Positions 1 to 9,607 of a DNA stretch of 64,000 nucleotides are shown piece by piece. Position numbers and translations under genes: made by a program. Numbering within the stretch: position 1 is the stretch's first letter; every line of letters begins with the position of its first letter. The stretch spans positions 102,796 to 166,795 of the forward strand of contig JABYQR010000060.1 in assembly GCA_022592445.1 (NCBI GenBank), read 5' to 3'. The stretch comes from Cytidiella melzeri (Eukaryota > Basidiomycota > Agaricomycetes > Polyporales > Irpicaceae). The notes beneath the pieces are model-generated. The model saw only the letters and a program-made list of their open reading frames with translations, was not told the DNA's origin and ran no database searches.

Positions 1-486
1 CTCCCAAAGCATGTGATGGAGATTGAAGTCGCCTGCTACCAGAGTGAATGCGGGAAGGCGATGCGTGGCGAGAAGAGTGTGAGTGGCGTCGTGGGTGTCG
101 GGATGACTGTATACATTGAGGAAGAACCGCTCCTCGTGGCCGAAGGTGAGAGAGAAGCATAAGAGGTGGGGGTGTGAAATTATATCATGTCGTGTGCGCG
201 GGTTGGATCCAGCCCACCTGCGATTGACATAGCAGGCTACCCTAGCCTGTCGGATGTCAGTGACTTCGAGAAGAAGCCAGTCTGCGGACTGTGCTTGCGT
301 CCCAAAATACTTGTCGCCCTGGGGGTTAGTAGAGGAGGGGGTTCGTTTCAGAACCGAGTACGAAGGTTCTTGAATGAAGATGGCGTCAGCTCGAATAAAG
401 TGCTGCAGCACTGCTGCGGTGTTATTAGCTGTATGATTCGCATTAAAAGAAATTACCCTGAATATACTCTGTGTTTCTGTGGTCAT
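1..486 (-). CDS. LINE ORF2, N-terminal endonuclease domain (partial)
   Basis: An ATG at 486 opens a frame that stays open to the window edge (162 codons). It shows the signatures of the endonuclease/exonuclease/phosphatase fold: an early FNANHT block (residues about 14-19), a QEP block carrying the metal-binding glutamate (about residue 41), and GDFN followed by HH near residue 155. In LINE elements this domain nicks target DNA to prime reverse transcription. The reverse transcriptase and any RNase H would lie to the left, outside the window. ORF2 begins only 10 bp beyond the ORF1 stop and in a different frame, which suggests translation by reinitiation or stop-restart rather than fusion. Confidence 0.8.
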   Translation of the reverse strand, partial: MTTETQSIFRVISFNANHTANNTAAVLQHFIRADAIFIQEPSYSVLKRTPSSTNPQGDKYFGTQAQSADWLLLEVTDIRQARVACYVNRRWAGSNPRTRHDIISHPHLLCFSLTFGHEERFFLNVYSHPDTHDATHTLLATHRLPAFTLVAGDFNLHHMLWE

Positions 487-496
487 CTTGGAAGTG

Positions 497-2332
497 CTAC
501 GTCATTCTGCCGAGGCTAGGGCCTTGTCGGCCCATGCCAATGCGTGTAGTTCGCCTGGTCTGTGGGACCTGGCGTGAGTCGATGTGTGGAGCTCGACGGG
601 TTGGTTGCGTGGCCGGTTGGTGGTTCTGAATCCACTCACGGTCACGGCGGTGCTGGAAGAATGAGCAGTCAGCGGAATCCGCTCGGTGAGGCTTACCGCA
701 GTTAAAGCACTTGGTGGGCGCGAGGGGCGCCAGGTGCTCGTGGTTGCGCTCATCATGAGGTTGTGCGCACATAGGGCATCTCACCACCTGTGAGCGGCAT
801 ATGTCAGCAGGGTGACCCCATCGCTGACAAATTGCGCAGCGCGGGACCGCTGGTCGGAAGTTCTGCACCTGGATAGCCCGGCAAGTGGCCCCATTCAGGT
901 ACACCACCTGGCGCATAATCTGTCGCATATATCGCGAGGTCGAGCTGTCATAAAAGTCAGCAAACACAGTTCCGTAGGATGACCCTTCAGTGATCTGAAT
1001 GCGGGGGTTACCAATCATTGTGACTCCCTCCCATGCGTATTGACTCAGGAGGGCATTCTTAATCTGTTGGACAGACTCATCAGATGATGCAGTAGCTGGA
1101 TCAGAAAATGGAACGCGACGGTAAAGTATACCGTTGCGGAAACGGAACTTGGAGCATATTGGGGTGGCCCCGCTCAGGCCCTTGCATGCTCTCCAGAAAG
1201 ATTCTATGACCGCCTCCATGCCTTCGCAGGGCGATGTGCGGAACTGTAGCTGCAGGGCGTTATTGATCCACCGCACAAAGAGAACACCAGGGGCGTCATG
1301 AGGGAGTTGTCCCGTCATCTTCGCCTCTTTGTAGACGATCGAGAACGTACTCAGAAGCTGTAAATCGTTAGAAATCTCCGAAACGTTGACTGTACCGCTC
1401 AAGGGTTTCACCGTGATAACCTTCGACGCGTTGCGAGGGGCGTGCCGCGGTATAGCACGATTGCTGGGAGGAGCCGGCACCAGCTTGGTGGCCATGGTGA
1501 GTACCGCTTCTGCTGGAGCGTTGGGCATGGCGGAGGCGAGGGCGGAGGTGATGTTGAAGAGAGTGTTGGCCGGGCGAGATTTGGCCACTTGTGCGTACGA
1601 GGGAGCCGGTCGGTTAGCAGTGGGAATGGGAGGGGGCTTGTGAGCCGGGGCGAAAGGGAGTGTGGTCTGGACGGTGTGGTGCGTGGGTACACCCCCTACT
1701 CGGAAGGGGCGTTGGGTGGTACCCAGCGCGTGTGCAGGGCGCAGTGTCTGTGGAGTGTATTGGGGAGATGAGATGGTCGGAGGAGCGGCTACGGCTGAGA
1801 TGTTGCGAGGAGACGGGGCGGTGACCGAGCGTTGGATGGAGAGTTCGTCATCAACAGTGTTATTCCACTGGTTGACGAGGCTTCGCAGGTTGTTGAAGAT
1901 GGGTAGGATGGTATTGTCAAAGGCCTTGGGTTGCCTTGCGAGGTCGCGGATGCGGTGCATGACCATCGGTTCGGTCAAGAAGGCTGCGAGAGTGGAGAGG
2001 GTGGCAGCAAATACCGGGAGGGACTCACTGATCTGACTCTCACTTTCGTACGGCAAGAATGCGTTGTAAGGAGCCTCGGGGGAGACATCGTCCCCCCACA
2101 GATCTGCGTCCTCTTCAATGGAGGTCAGTCCAGATTGGTCTGGTTGAGGGGGTTGAGGGGCGAAGTTGGTTGGAGGGATGTGGGGCGGATTATAATATGG
2201 GACAGAGGCTGCCCCAGGGGCTATCGGCTGATTAAACTCAGCTGAAGTGTCTGCAGGCGGCTGGGTAAGATATTCGAGAGACTGTTGAGACGGGGGTAAA
2301 GTCATGTCTGCGTCTGGTGAAGCGCCAGACAT
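497..2332 (-). CDS. LINE ORF1, gag-like protein with zinc knuckles
   Basis: A 611-residue uninterrupted frame. The N-terminal half is proline/glutamine/alanine rich and low in complexity. The C-terminal part carries cysteine-histidine knuckles: CAICQRWGHPADIC (C-x2-C-x4-H-x4-C), a CPMC...H variant and CFNCGKPHRADSADC. Such proteins coat the element RNA in a ribonucleoprotein particle. The start is the first ATG (2332) after an A/T-richer leader. There are no stops or frameshifts. ORF2 follows after 10 bp. Assignment as a LINE ORF1 rests on the knuckles plus the downstream endonuclease frame. Confidence 0.85.
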   Translation of the reverse strand: MSGASPDADMTLPPSQQSLEYLTQPPADTSAEFNQPIAPGAASVPYYNPPHIPPTNFAPQPPQPDQSGLTSIEEDADLWGDDVSPEAPYNAFLPYESESQISESLPVFAATLSTLAAFLTEPMVMHRIRDLARQPKAFDNTILPIFNNLRSLVNQWNNTVDDELSIQRSVTAPSPRNISAVAAPPTISSPQYTPQTLRPAHALGTTQRPFRVGGVPTHHTVQTTLPFAPAHKPPPIPTANRPAPSYAQVAKSRPANTLFNITSALASAMPNAPAEAVLTMATKLVPAPPSNRAIPRHAPRNASKVITVKPLSGTVNVSEISNDLQLLSTFSIVYKEAKMTGQLPHDAPGVLFVRWINNALQLQFRTSPCEGMEAVIESFWRACKGLSGATPICSKFRFRNGILYRRVPFSDPATASSDESVQQIKNALLSQYAWEGVTMIGNPRIQITEGSSYGTVFADFYDSSTSRYMRQIMRQVVYLNGATCRAIQVQNFRPAVPRCAICQRWGHPADICRSQVVRCPMCAQPHDERNHEHLAPLAPTKCFNCGKPHRADSADCSFFQHRRDREWIQNHQPATQPTRRAPHIDSRQVPQTRRTTRIGMGRQGPSLGRMT

Positions 2333-2574
2333 GATGTATTAACGGGGTCCAAGACTTTAAAGGGATGAGCTAATAACGCGAGACTTAAGAAATAGAGGTA
2401 TGATTAGGGTAGTATAAGAGGAACACGAGCGATTAAGGGGGAGGGGAGGGGAATGGTGGCGAGGAAAGCGTTATGCTTAAGCGTGGGAATCTTCCGGGTG
2501 GTGGTGGTACGGGTTCAAGAAGCGGCGTGGCGCCGAGTGTCACATGCGGCCTGAGCGTGCCGTTCGTCTTCCAT

Positions 2575-2800
2575 CAGGGAACAAGTCCGCCGCTACGGGA
2601 AGCTACGTAGCAGTTGCAACAGTCGTAGTTATCGTAGACAAGTACCCTATCCTGGAGCGCTACGGATCACACCCCCAACTCCGTAGCACTCCGTACCATG
2701 TACTGTGTAGCACCGTAGCATTCCGTAGCATTGTGTAGAGTTGTCGCTGCTCCGTAGTACTGGTAATGTAGCTCCTGTAGCTCTCGTAATGCATGTTTCT
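2575..2800. repeat. Left terminal/subterminal repeat region of the Plavaka element
   Basis: After the candidate terminal CAGGGAAC comes a run of short motifs related to CCGTAGCA and GTAGC, repeated about a dozen times in both orientations between 2594 and 2790. Such subterminal arrays are the usual transposase-binding regions of CACTA-like elements; binding here is inferred. Nothing in this stretch looks coding. Confidence 0.55.
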
Positions 2801-2905
2801 GGCAGACAATTGGTATTCCATCGCGAACAAATCAATAACATTAGCTAAACTAGTATGAAGTTATGGTACCCGACTGGTACCGGTTACTGGGGTATCCGTC
2901 AACAT

Positions 2906-5306
2906 TTAGTTGCTGTCGTCCTCATCCACCCAATTGTCCAAGTCCTGCAGCGCGTTCTCCTTTGCAACGTCCGAAAGTCCCAGAGGCTTGTCTTGTTTGC
3001 GCTCGATGCCCCCGAGGCGGCTGAAAGGTATTGTGAGTTGTGAGACATGCATGTGTTGCAAACGACGATAAGCGGAACTCACAGGATTTTCTTGAACAGG
3101 CTATGGCGAATCTTTGTGGTGATGACGGGGCGTAGCTTGGCCCAGTCTTCGAGCTGGCCAAGGTGCTCTTTGACCACCTGACCGTAGGTGGTCTCACGGA
3201 ACTCGGGGCCTTTTTGCTCCAGTCGCCCCGTTGCCCAGCGCATCAAACCAAAACGGACCTGTGTGTCTTATGTTATCAGCGACAACAGAAGGTTTGAATG
3301 ATTCTTACATACCATGGCGAGCAACAGCGCGATTGTTGGAAGTGGGAGTGGATCAAATAACGCGCTGAATTCGGCGCCAGGAGATGTGTCTCCGCGAAAG
3401 ACCAGTTCTTGCAATGCGTGTCAAATGATCGATACCTGTGCCAGCCCTCGAGGGGGATCGAGTGTGAATTCCTAAATGTGATGAGCTTATGTACAAAACC
3501 TCGTAGCATTGAACGTACCTCGTAACAATACCGATTAGCATCCTGAGCCTGTCCGATTGGCTGCAGTAGCCACGCCACCCGCTCTGCATTGGCTTTGGCG
3601 GTAGCGTCCTTCGATGTGTCAGTTTTGAGTCCGTATGTCTCCACTATCTTGCCGCAAATCTTGTCCCTGAGATGACCGCGAAAGCTTGAAGCACGACCGA
3701 TAATCTGTTGGGGATCAGCAAGAGCTAACGAGAACTCATGAATACATACCACCGAATAGATACCCCTGACTGCCTCGTCGTCAGGGGAATAGCTGCGCTC
3801 GACCTCTTCGCAGCTAATCTGGAACACACTTCTTGCCCAAGTGTGCTGCGTGTCGTGATCTGGAAATGCAGATTCAGTCAATACTTTCAGCTGGTAACGT
3901 ACGATAGCCCGCGATATGATTGTCGCGGTGATGCCGGTGTAATTGCTCTCTTTTGGTCTACCGTTGGTCGGCGCGGAGCCACCTTTGTACTCGACAGAGC
4001 TGTAGGCTTGGGGCGCTACATCAGACGCAGTACGTGGCTGCTTACGCTGCCTTCCTGCGTGTTCGTTTGGAGAAGGCCTCACGTGGTGACGGCCACTGGC
4101 ACCTGTTGACACTGAAGGCTGCGCTGGTGGTCGTCTTCTCACCTCCTGGGCAGCAACAACCACAGCGCTGTCCACTCGATCCAAAGGTGACCCTGACCGG
4201 ACTGAAGATGGAGCTCTTGAGGTAAGTGGAGATGATGCTGGTAAGGACACTTGACCGGAAGACTCGGAGTAGTGTGAGCGACGACGAGAGGGCGACTGAG
4301 AATGGCCATGAGAACTTGAGCGCAGCGGCGAGCGACCACGCGAGCCTGAGTGCAGCAGCAAGTGACTGCGAGAGCGCGACAATGAGCGCTGACGAGAGGG
4401 TGGTGCACGAGAGCGCGACAGTGAGCGCTGACGAGAGGATGGTGCACGAGAGTGTGACTGTGAGCGGTGTCGAGAGGGTGGTGCACGAGAGTGTGACAGT
4501 GAGCGGTGTCGAGAGGATGGTGCACGAGAGCGCGACTGTGAGCGCTGTCGAGAGGGTGGTGCACGAGAGGGTGACAGTGAGCGGTGTCGAGAGGATGGTG
4601 CACGAGAGCGCAACTGTGAGCGCTGACGAGAGGGTGGTGGCGAGAGCGACTCTGAGCGATTGTGGAGAAACAAAGGTGGTGTTGGTTTGGGATCGTTGAC
4701 ACGACGTTTCAGCTGCTTGAGTGGTTGGACCACGCTAATAACGCCTTTCGACTGGAACTAGAGATCATGTAGTGAGTACTGTATCAACGGTGGTGGTGTC
4801 GCATCTGTACCTGGGACTCGTAGCCAATAATGTCGTTGTCTTCGTCTTCAGGTGGCCAGTCATCATCGCCACTGCCACAATTGAGCCCGTTGCTGTTCTC
4901 GCCATCTTCGTCGTCGCCTGCAGCGTTATCTGGCTGCTTGGTTGTTGATGTCGCTGCTCGTTGTTGCTTTCCTGCAGGTGAATCAACGAGAGGTAAGGAA
5001 ATTGTAGGTAATTATGATGTTCTCACCTCGCGTTTGTGCTCGCTGCAATGTCTTGTTCTCATTCTCGAGCTTCTTGAGTCGCTTGAGGAGCTCGCTGTGG
5101 TCTGCAAGTGTTCATAGTCAGCGAAGAGTTGCCCGTAGTGAGTCAGAGGGTCACCTATGTCAGCCTGCTTCTTGGATTTCTTGCGCTCTCTTCGAGAAGC
5201 AGAGCGCACCGGATTTGCTGGCTGTGGTTGCTGGGGAGTCTGTCCTGTGCCGGAGTCTGAGTCTGAGCCTGCTTTTTGTGCAGCAGCTTTTCGCTTTGCG
5301 GGCATT
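2906..5306 (-). pseudogene. DUF6532 domain protein gene of the transposon, with an in-frame stop
   Basis: Reading leftward from the ATG at 5306: a lysine-rich N-terminus, an exon encoding a leucine-heptad coiled coil (HSELLKRLKKLENENKTL), an acidic exon, a long arginine-serine repeat block (about 4380-4680), and then a DUF6532 domain in several exons to the TAA at 2906-2908. Domain hallmarks are FRGHLRDKI, FDPLPLPTIALLLAM and RWATG followed by a Y..VVKEHL..LEDW block. Small introns fit (for example about 5104-5156 and one after CYE near 3520), but the frame matching the domain has a TGA at 3421-3423 inside an otherwise conserved segment. Either this copy is disabled or splicing there is unusual. 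The function of DUF6532 is unknown; here it travels with a transposase, back to back across a 160-bp promoter. Confidence 0.7.
4375..4660 (-). repeat. 39-bp tandem repeat encoding 13-residue Arg-Ser repeats
   Basis: About six to seven imperfect 39-bp units encode alternating 13-residue blocks of the type RAPSSRHRSLSPS / RAPPSRQRSQSRS in the DUF6532 gene. Because 39 is a multiple of three and the unit lacks stops, all units keep frame, and two other frames also stay open. Those are shadows. The RS-like composition suggests a disordered, possibly phosphorylated or RNA/DNA-binding linker (inference). Confidence 0.75.
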
Positions 5307-5466
5307 GCTAGGAGAAGAACGACACCAGGAAGAGCTTGACGTGGCAGTAGAGAGACACAGAGATGACGCGCATGAAGCAAACACGTACCCGGTAAAAAAA
5401 GCTCGAATCCCCACGGATCACCCCAAACGACTGTACCGCCAGGTCACAACTCACTTCTTGGTCTTC
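5307..5466. promoter_or_regulatory. Divergent promoter between the two transposon genes
   Basis: A 160-bp gap separates the leftward DUF6532 ATG (5306) from the rightward transposase ATG (5467). It must contain both promoters. No clear TATA box was seen. Confidence 0.4.
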
Positions 5467-8400
5467 ATGTCTTCGACCAGCTTCCACAGATGCTCTTATT
5501 GCGGGTGTACGAAACCCACCGTTCAAGGAATCCGAGCGCACATGAAGCTCAGTAGCTCATGCCGAGATGCGTGGGAAGCAAAGCTAAACAGAAAACGATC
5601 GCTGTCAGTCTCGACCAATGATGATGAGGACTCTTTGCAACGTACCAGCCGTCGTCGTGAAGACACTGCACCCCACTCACCCAATGACCCCAACGACTCT
5701 AATACAGCGACAGAGCAGGCTTTTGAACCCCGTGCAGAGCAGGACCAAGCCGAGGAGGTTGTGGAGGAGGTATATGAGGCGGGGGGAATCCCAGTGAACC
5801 CGTTTATAGATGACCTTGACACGAGAAACGCAGGGGCAAAGCTGGGTCGAGGAGATAATCTATTCGCGAAGATAAACAAAGAGCGAATGAGTGAGGGGTC
5901 AAATGAAAACACACCGTGGGCCCCGTTCATCAATGGGGAAGAATGGGGATTGGCGCAGTGGCTGATGAGTAGTGGGTTGAGTCAATCCGAGATTGACAAG
6001 TATCTGAAGCTCGACATGGTGAGTCCTGCGTAAGACTTTGCTACAAGATTATTGAAAGGGACGTACAGGCACAAAATCGACCAGAGCTCTCGTTCAAAGA
6101 TAAGCGAACGTTCCTGAACAAGATTGATAGCCTCCCTCGCGGTCCTCGATGGCAGTGCGAGATTTTTGAAGCAACAGGAGACGAATGTGATGAAGAAGGG
6201 AAGGAACGTGTGGAAGTGTTTGAGCTATGGAAACGGGACCCCGTTGAGTGTATCCGCGAGCTCTTGTCCAACCCGTCGTTTGCATGCCATATGAAATACG
6301 CACCTGAGCGCCGTTACGAGGACGAGTGGATGAAGAAGCCAATACTGAGTGAGATGTGGAGTGGGACGTGGTGGGAGAGCGTTCAGGTACGTCGCGGCAC
6401 AAGTCCAGAATCAGAATACTCACGGTCATATAGAATCTGCTACCGCCAGGGGCAACAGTGGTCCCCGTGATCCTCGCATCTGATAAGACTCAATTATCAA
6501 ACTTCAGCGGCGATAAATCCGCGTGGCCGGTGTACCTCACCATTGGGAATATTGAGAAGGCCGTTCGCCGATCGCCCTCGTATCATGCGACGGTCTTGCT
6601 AGGATATCTTCCGGTGTCGAAGATGGAATGTTTCTCGAAAAGCAAACGATCGTCAGCTACGTACCAACTTTTCCATGATTGCATGCGCTCCCTGTTAGCC
6701 CCGCTTATCAAGGCGGGGAAAGACGGTGTTGAGATGGTGTGCGCTGATGGCTTCCTTCGCAAAGTGTACCCGATACTAGCGGCGTACATTGCGGACCATC
6801 CCGAGCAATGTCTTGTTGCTTGCTGCCGGCAAAACCATTGCCCTCGGTGCCTTGTGAAACCTGAAAGACGAGGTCAGCCAGTCGAATCGCCACTACGGAA
6901 TCCAGCAGAAACGGCTTCAATGATCCGCGAAACCCTCCGGTCTGGTGGACAAAAACCGCGGGGTTTTGAAGAAGCCGGCCTGCAGGCGATCGACCCATTC
7001 TGGAAAAATCTTCCGTATTGCAATATATTCGCCTGCATGACACCTGATCTCCTGCATCAGCTTCATAAAGGCATGTTCAAGGATCATACCGTCAAGTGGG
7101 CGACAGCGTGTGTTGATGGGAAGGAAGACGAAGTGGACAGGCGATTCCGCACAATGCCAACCCATCCCGATCTCCGCCATTTCCATAAGGGCATCTCGTT
7201 GGTCTCGCAGTGGACGGGTAATGAATACAAGCATATGGAGAAGGTATTCCTCGGCGTAGTTGCGGGAAGTGCCGACGCAGATGTGGTCAAGGCGGTGCGA
7301 GCCGTTTTGGACTTCATCAGTTACGCTCACTTCGAAACACATACCAACGATTCCCTCTCAGGTTTGAACGACGCCTGGACGCGCTTTCACTCATACAAGC
7401 AGGTCTTCGTGCGGCTAGGAGTACGAAAAGACTTCAACGGTATTCCAAAGCTCCATTCCATGACTCACTATCTTGAGTCCATCCGTCTTCTAGGGACCGC
7501 AGATGGATACAACTCCGAAGGGCCTGAACGGCTCCACATCGACTTCGCCAAAGTTGGTTATCGTGCAAGCAATCGCAAGCAGTACATCCACCAGATGACT
7601 GTATGGCTCGATCGACAGGACGCTGTACGCCGGTTCGAAGCCTATCTCCGCTGGTTGAAACACGGCCGCGTTTCACAATTTCTTCGGACAGGAGAGGAGG
7701 AGGATGGTAATCATGATGAGGACAATGGCGAGAACATTCGCGCTGACCAGCCGGCGTTGGGAGCAGATGCCAGTGAAGGCATCTATACTATCGCGCGGAA
7801 GCCTACATTCCCCAACACGTCAGTCAGGACGATAGTTGCCGAGTTCTGCGCACCGGATTTCGCTCAATGCCTGGAGGACTTTGTGACCAAGACACAGGGT
7901 GTTCCGAGTCATTCCTCGCAAGCACCAACAGTAAGTTCGGCTTCGTCGTTACACGCAGCAAAACACTCACACATCACAGACAACCCCACAGTCTCTGTCT
8001 TTCCTTCGCTCCATCAACAGCTACACTACATTCGCGGTTTATAAACAGTTCAAGAAGGCCTTGCCTCGAATGAGCCAAGTCTCGAAGAAACTCACCTCAG
8101 ATTCAATACGCGCGTTTCCCGCTCGACTCGGAGCGACAGCAAGCACACTGCCTCGTCGTCTTTGTGCTCAGGCCGCACAATTCTCCACGGTGCTAGCCTT
8201 CAATGGCGCATATGGCGGTACCCGTCCTGATGATGGTACCAACGCCGGTTTGTATAATCCTATCGATGGTGAGTGGCTTCAATGTGTTCATGAATGTCGG
8301 GAACTCTCTAACGTATAGCAGGTCTGACCGTCGCACAAGTTCGAGTCATTTTTCGCCTTCCGGAAACTGTCAGCTATCTCAGCAAACATCCGCTTGCGTA

Positions 8401-8701
8401 CGTCGAGTGGTTCACGCCGTTCCAACCGTACGACGATATCACCGGCATGTTTTCTGTTGCACCATCACAAAGAAATCGTCGTCGTCGCGCGTCGATCATC
8501 CCCATCACCGCTATCGTACGTTCTTGTCATCTTATACCTGTGTGGGGTCGTGCTGCCAACATTCACTGGACCTCGGAGAATGTACTGGAGCGGTGTACTC
8601 GTTTCTATGTCAATACTTACCTGCGACACACGGACTTTGTTTTATTTCGATTTCTTGTAGATAGATGGCGAAAAACTCGCAACACTTCATCAATTCTCTA
8701 A
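5467..8701 (+). CDS. Plavaka-type transposase
   Basis: The ATG at 5467 starts a frame with an N-terminal C2H2-like finger (CSYCGC...RAHM...C). Exons join cleanly: 5467-6018, 6069-6386, then from 6434, with two further small introns near 7930 and 8270, ending at TAA 8701. The core has the blocks expected of the basidiomycete Plavaka family: an ILASDKTQLSNFSGDK block, a C-x2-C zinc pair (CPRC) after NH, CMTPDLLHQLHKGMFKDH and YNSEGPERLHIDFAK. The acidic residues in the DKTQ and DLLHQLH blocks are candidate catalytic positions of the RNase H-like fold. The tail has the typical GLTVAQVRVIFRLP block. I see no stop or frameshift once introns are removed, so this gene may still be functional, unlike its DUF6532 partner. 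Confidence 0.88.
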
Positions 8702-8753
8702 TAAATCATTCTTTGCATTTTCATGTTATTTACGCAACTATGGGGCCCTACAG

Positions 8754-8883
8754 GTAGCTACAGAGAACAATGCCAAGCTACGTAGAGCTACAGAGAACAA
8801 TGCCAAGCTACGTAGAGCTACCGCGCCAGATCAATGTCAACTGGCGCTCCGTAGTACCGGACTTACTACGTGGTTATTCCCTG
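8754..8883. repeat. Right terminal/subterminal repeat region of the Plavaka element
   Basis: A 30-bp unit (GCTACAGAGAACAATGCCAA plus GCTACGTAGA) occurs as an exact tandem pair at 8757-8786 and 8787-8816, followed by more GTAGC/GTAGT motifs and the mirror images of the left-end AAGTCCG and CAGGGAA blocks. It matches the motif content of the left end. Transposase binding is inferred. Confidence 0.6.
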
Positions 8884-9054
8884 TTTCCTGATGTCCTGCC
8901 TGTACCGCGCGTACACGAGCTGCTTGACCTCCTCGAGGGAGGTGTGGTTGGAGAGAACGAGGTCTGTGAGGGAGGCTACTCCATCTGATAGTGTTTCGCT
9001 GTATGTCTTTTGGGGTTGGGATGCCGATGGGTTAGGGAGAGGTGAGCTCGCCAT
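8884..9054 (-). pseudogene. 5' fragment of an unidentified ORF next to the transposon end
   Basis: An ATG at 9054 opens about 57 codons (SLEEVKQLVYARYRQDIRK near the end) up to the transposon terminus at 8883. Beyond it, the frame stops inside the element. Joining across the element, the DNA left of 2575 stays open for about 19 more codons before a stop, consistent with a gene cut by the insertion, though this is weak evidence. I do not recognise the protein. It could equally be a chance frame. Confidence 0.3.
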
Positions 9055-9607
9055 CCAAGGTTGGAATGAGATTGGGAAGAGAGATAGCGAGAGAGAGAGA
9101 GAGAAACAATGGTGCCATGCACGAAGAAGGGGATGATATGCGCGCTTGAGCTTATTGTGTGATTTTATGCATGGCAGGTGTCGTGCTAGCTATAGGTTAG
9201 TGGCGGTTACTGTACCCAGCATTCATTTCTTATGAAGGCAATCGATATCTGCCATGTGTAAAAGAGTTCAGCCTGACTCGTTCACGAGTAGACACAAAAA
9301 AGGGTATGAGACGCTGAGACACCTCATTGTTCGTTCCATTCCTGAGCTCGAGCACGAGAACTTGGAATGCAGAGTCAGCACAGCCACCTGTTTCGGTCTA
9401 TGCGGGTGCACAGTCAGCCTGAGAGCTCCCGACGTCCGAGGAAAAAACACCGAGTGAACGTGGTTGAAACAGAGGCTGTGTTGTTGCGGGGTACTTCTTA
9501 GTACGAGATGTGTGTGTGTGTGTCGGGGGAAATTTCATTCTATTGAAGATCAGAGCAGCAGCGCTTTGGACGCCCCACAACCCTACCGGACCTATCAGAT
9601 TTCATTC
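9055..9607. other. Intergenic, no gene seen
   Basis: Contains a (GA)n run at about 9079-9105 and a (GT)n run near 9510. It covers the 3' flank of the thioesterase gene. No coding region supported. Confidence 0.5.

Larger units (their letters stand above)
1..2540 (-). mobile_element. LINE-type non-LTR retrotransposon, 5' portion
   Basis: Two consecutive leftward reading frames have the layout of a LINE: a gag-like ORF1 with zinc knuckles, then an ORF2 beginning with an endonuclease domain that runs off the window edge. The organisation (ORF1 with CCHC knuckles, ORF2 with an apurinic-like endonuclease) is that of Tad1-like elements common in fungi; the clade is inferred because no reverse transcriptase is visible here. 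The right limit is a guess: the 5' untranslated part lies somewhere between 2333 and the transposon end near 2575. Both frames are open, so the copy may be fairly young. Confidence 0.8.
2575..8883. mobile_element. Plavaka-type (CACTA/CMC-like) DNA transposon with two divergent genes
   Basis: The element contains a rightward Plavaka-type transposase (5467-8701) and a leftward DUF6532 gene (2906-5306). Its ends are marked by imperfect inverted sequence: CAGGGAA at 2575-2581 against TTCCCTG at 8877-8883, then AAGTCCG plus CTACGG internally on both sides (about 2583-2597 and the mirror near 8848-8866), with a roughly 12-bp length difference between the two ends. Both ends also hold clusters of GTAGC/GCTAC motifs. 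No convincing target-site duplication is visible, so the exact termini are provisional. Coding content identifies the family; the boundaries are inference. Confidence 0.75.

Noticed and set aside
4226..4699. Open frames on both strands over the RS repeat (plus-strand 157 codons; second minus-strand frame 187 codons)
   Set aside because: These are shadows produced by the 39-bp repeat, which lacks stops in several frames. Only one frame joins to the flanking DUF6532 exons.
9510..9525. (GT)n tract as a regulatory element
   Set aside because: It is a short simple repeat with no positional support.
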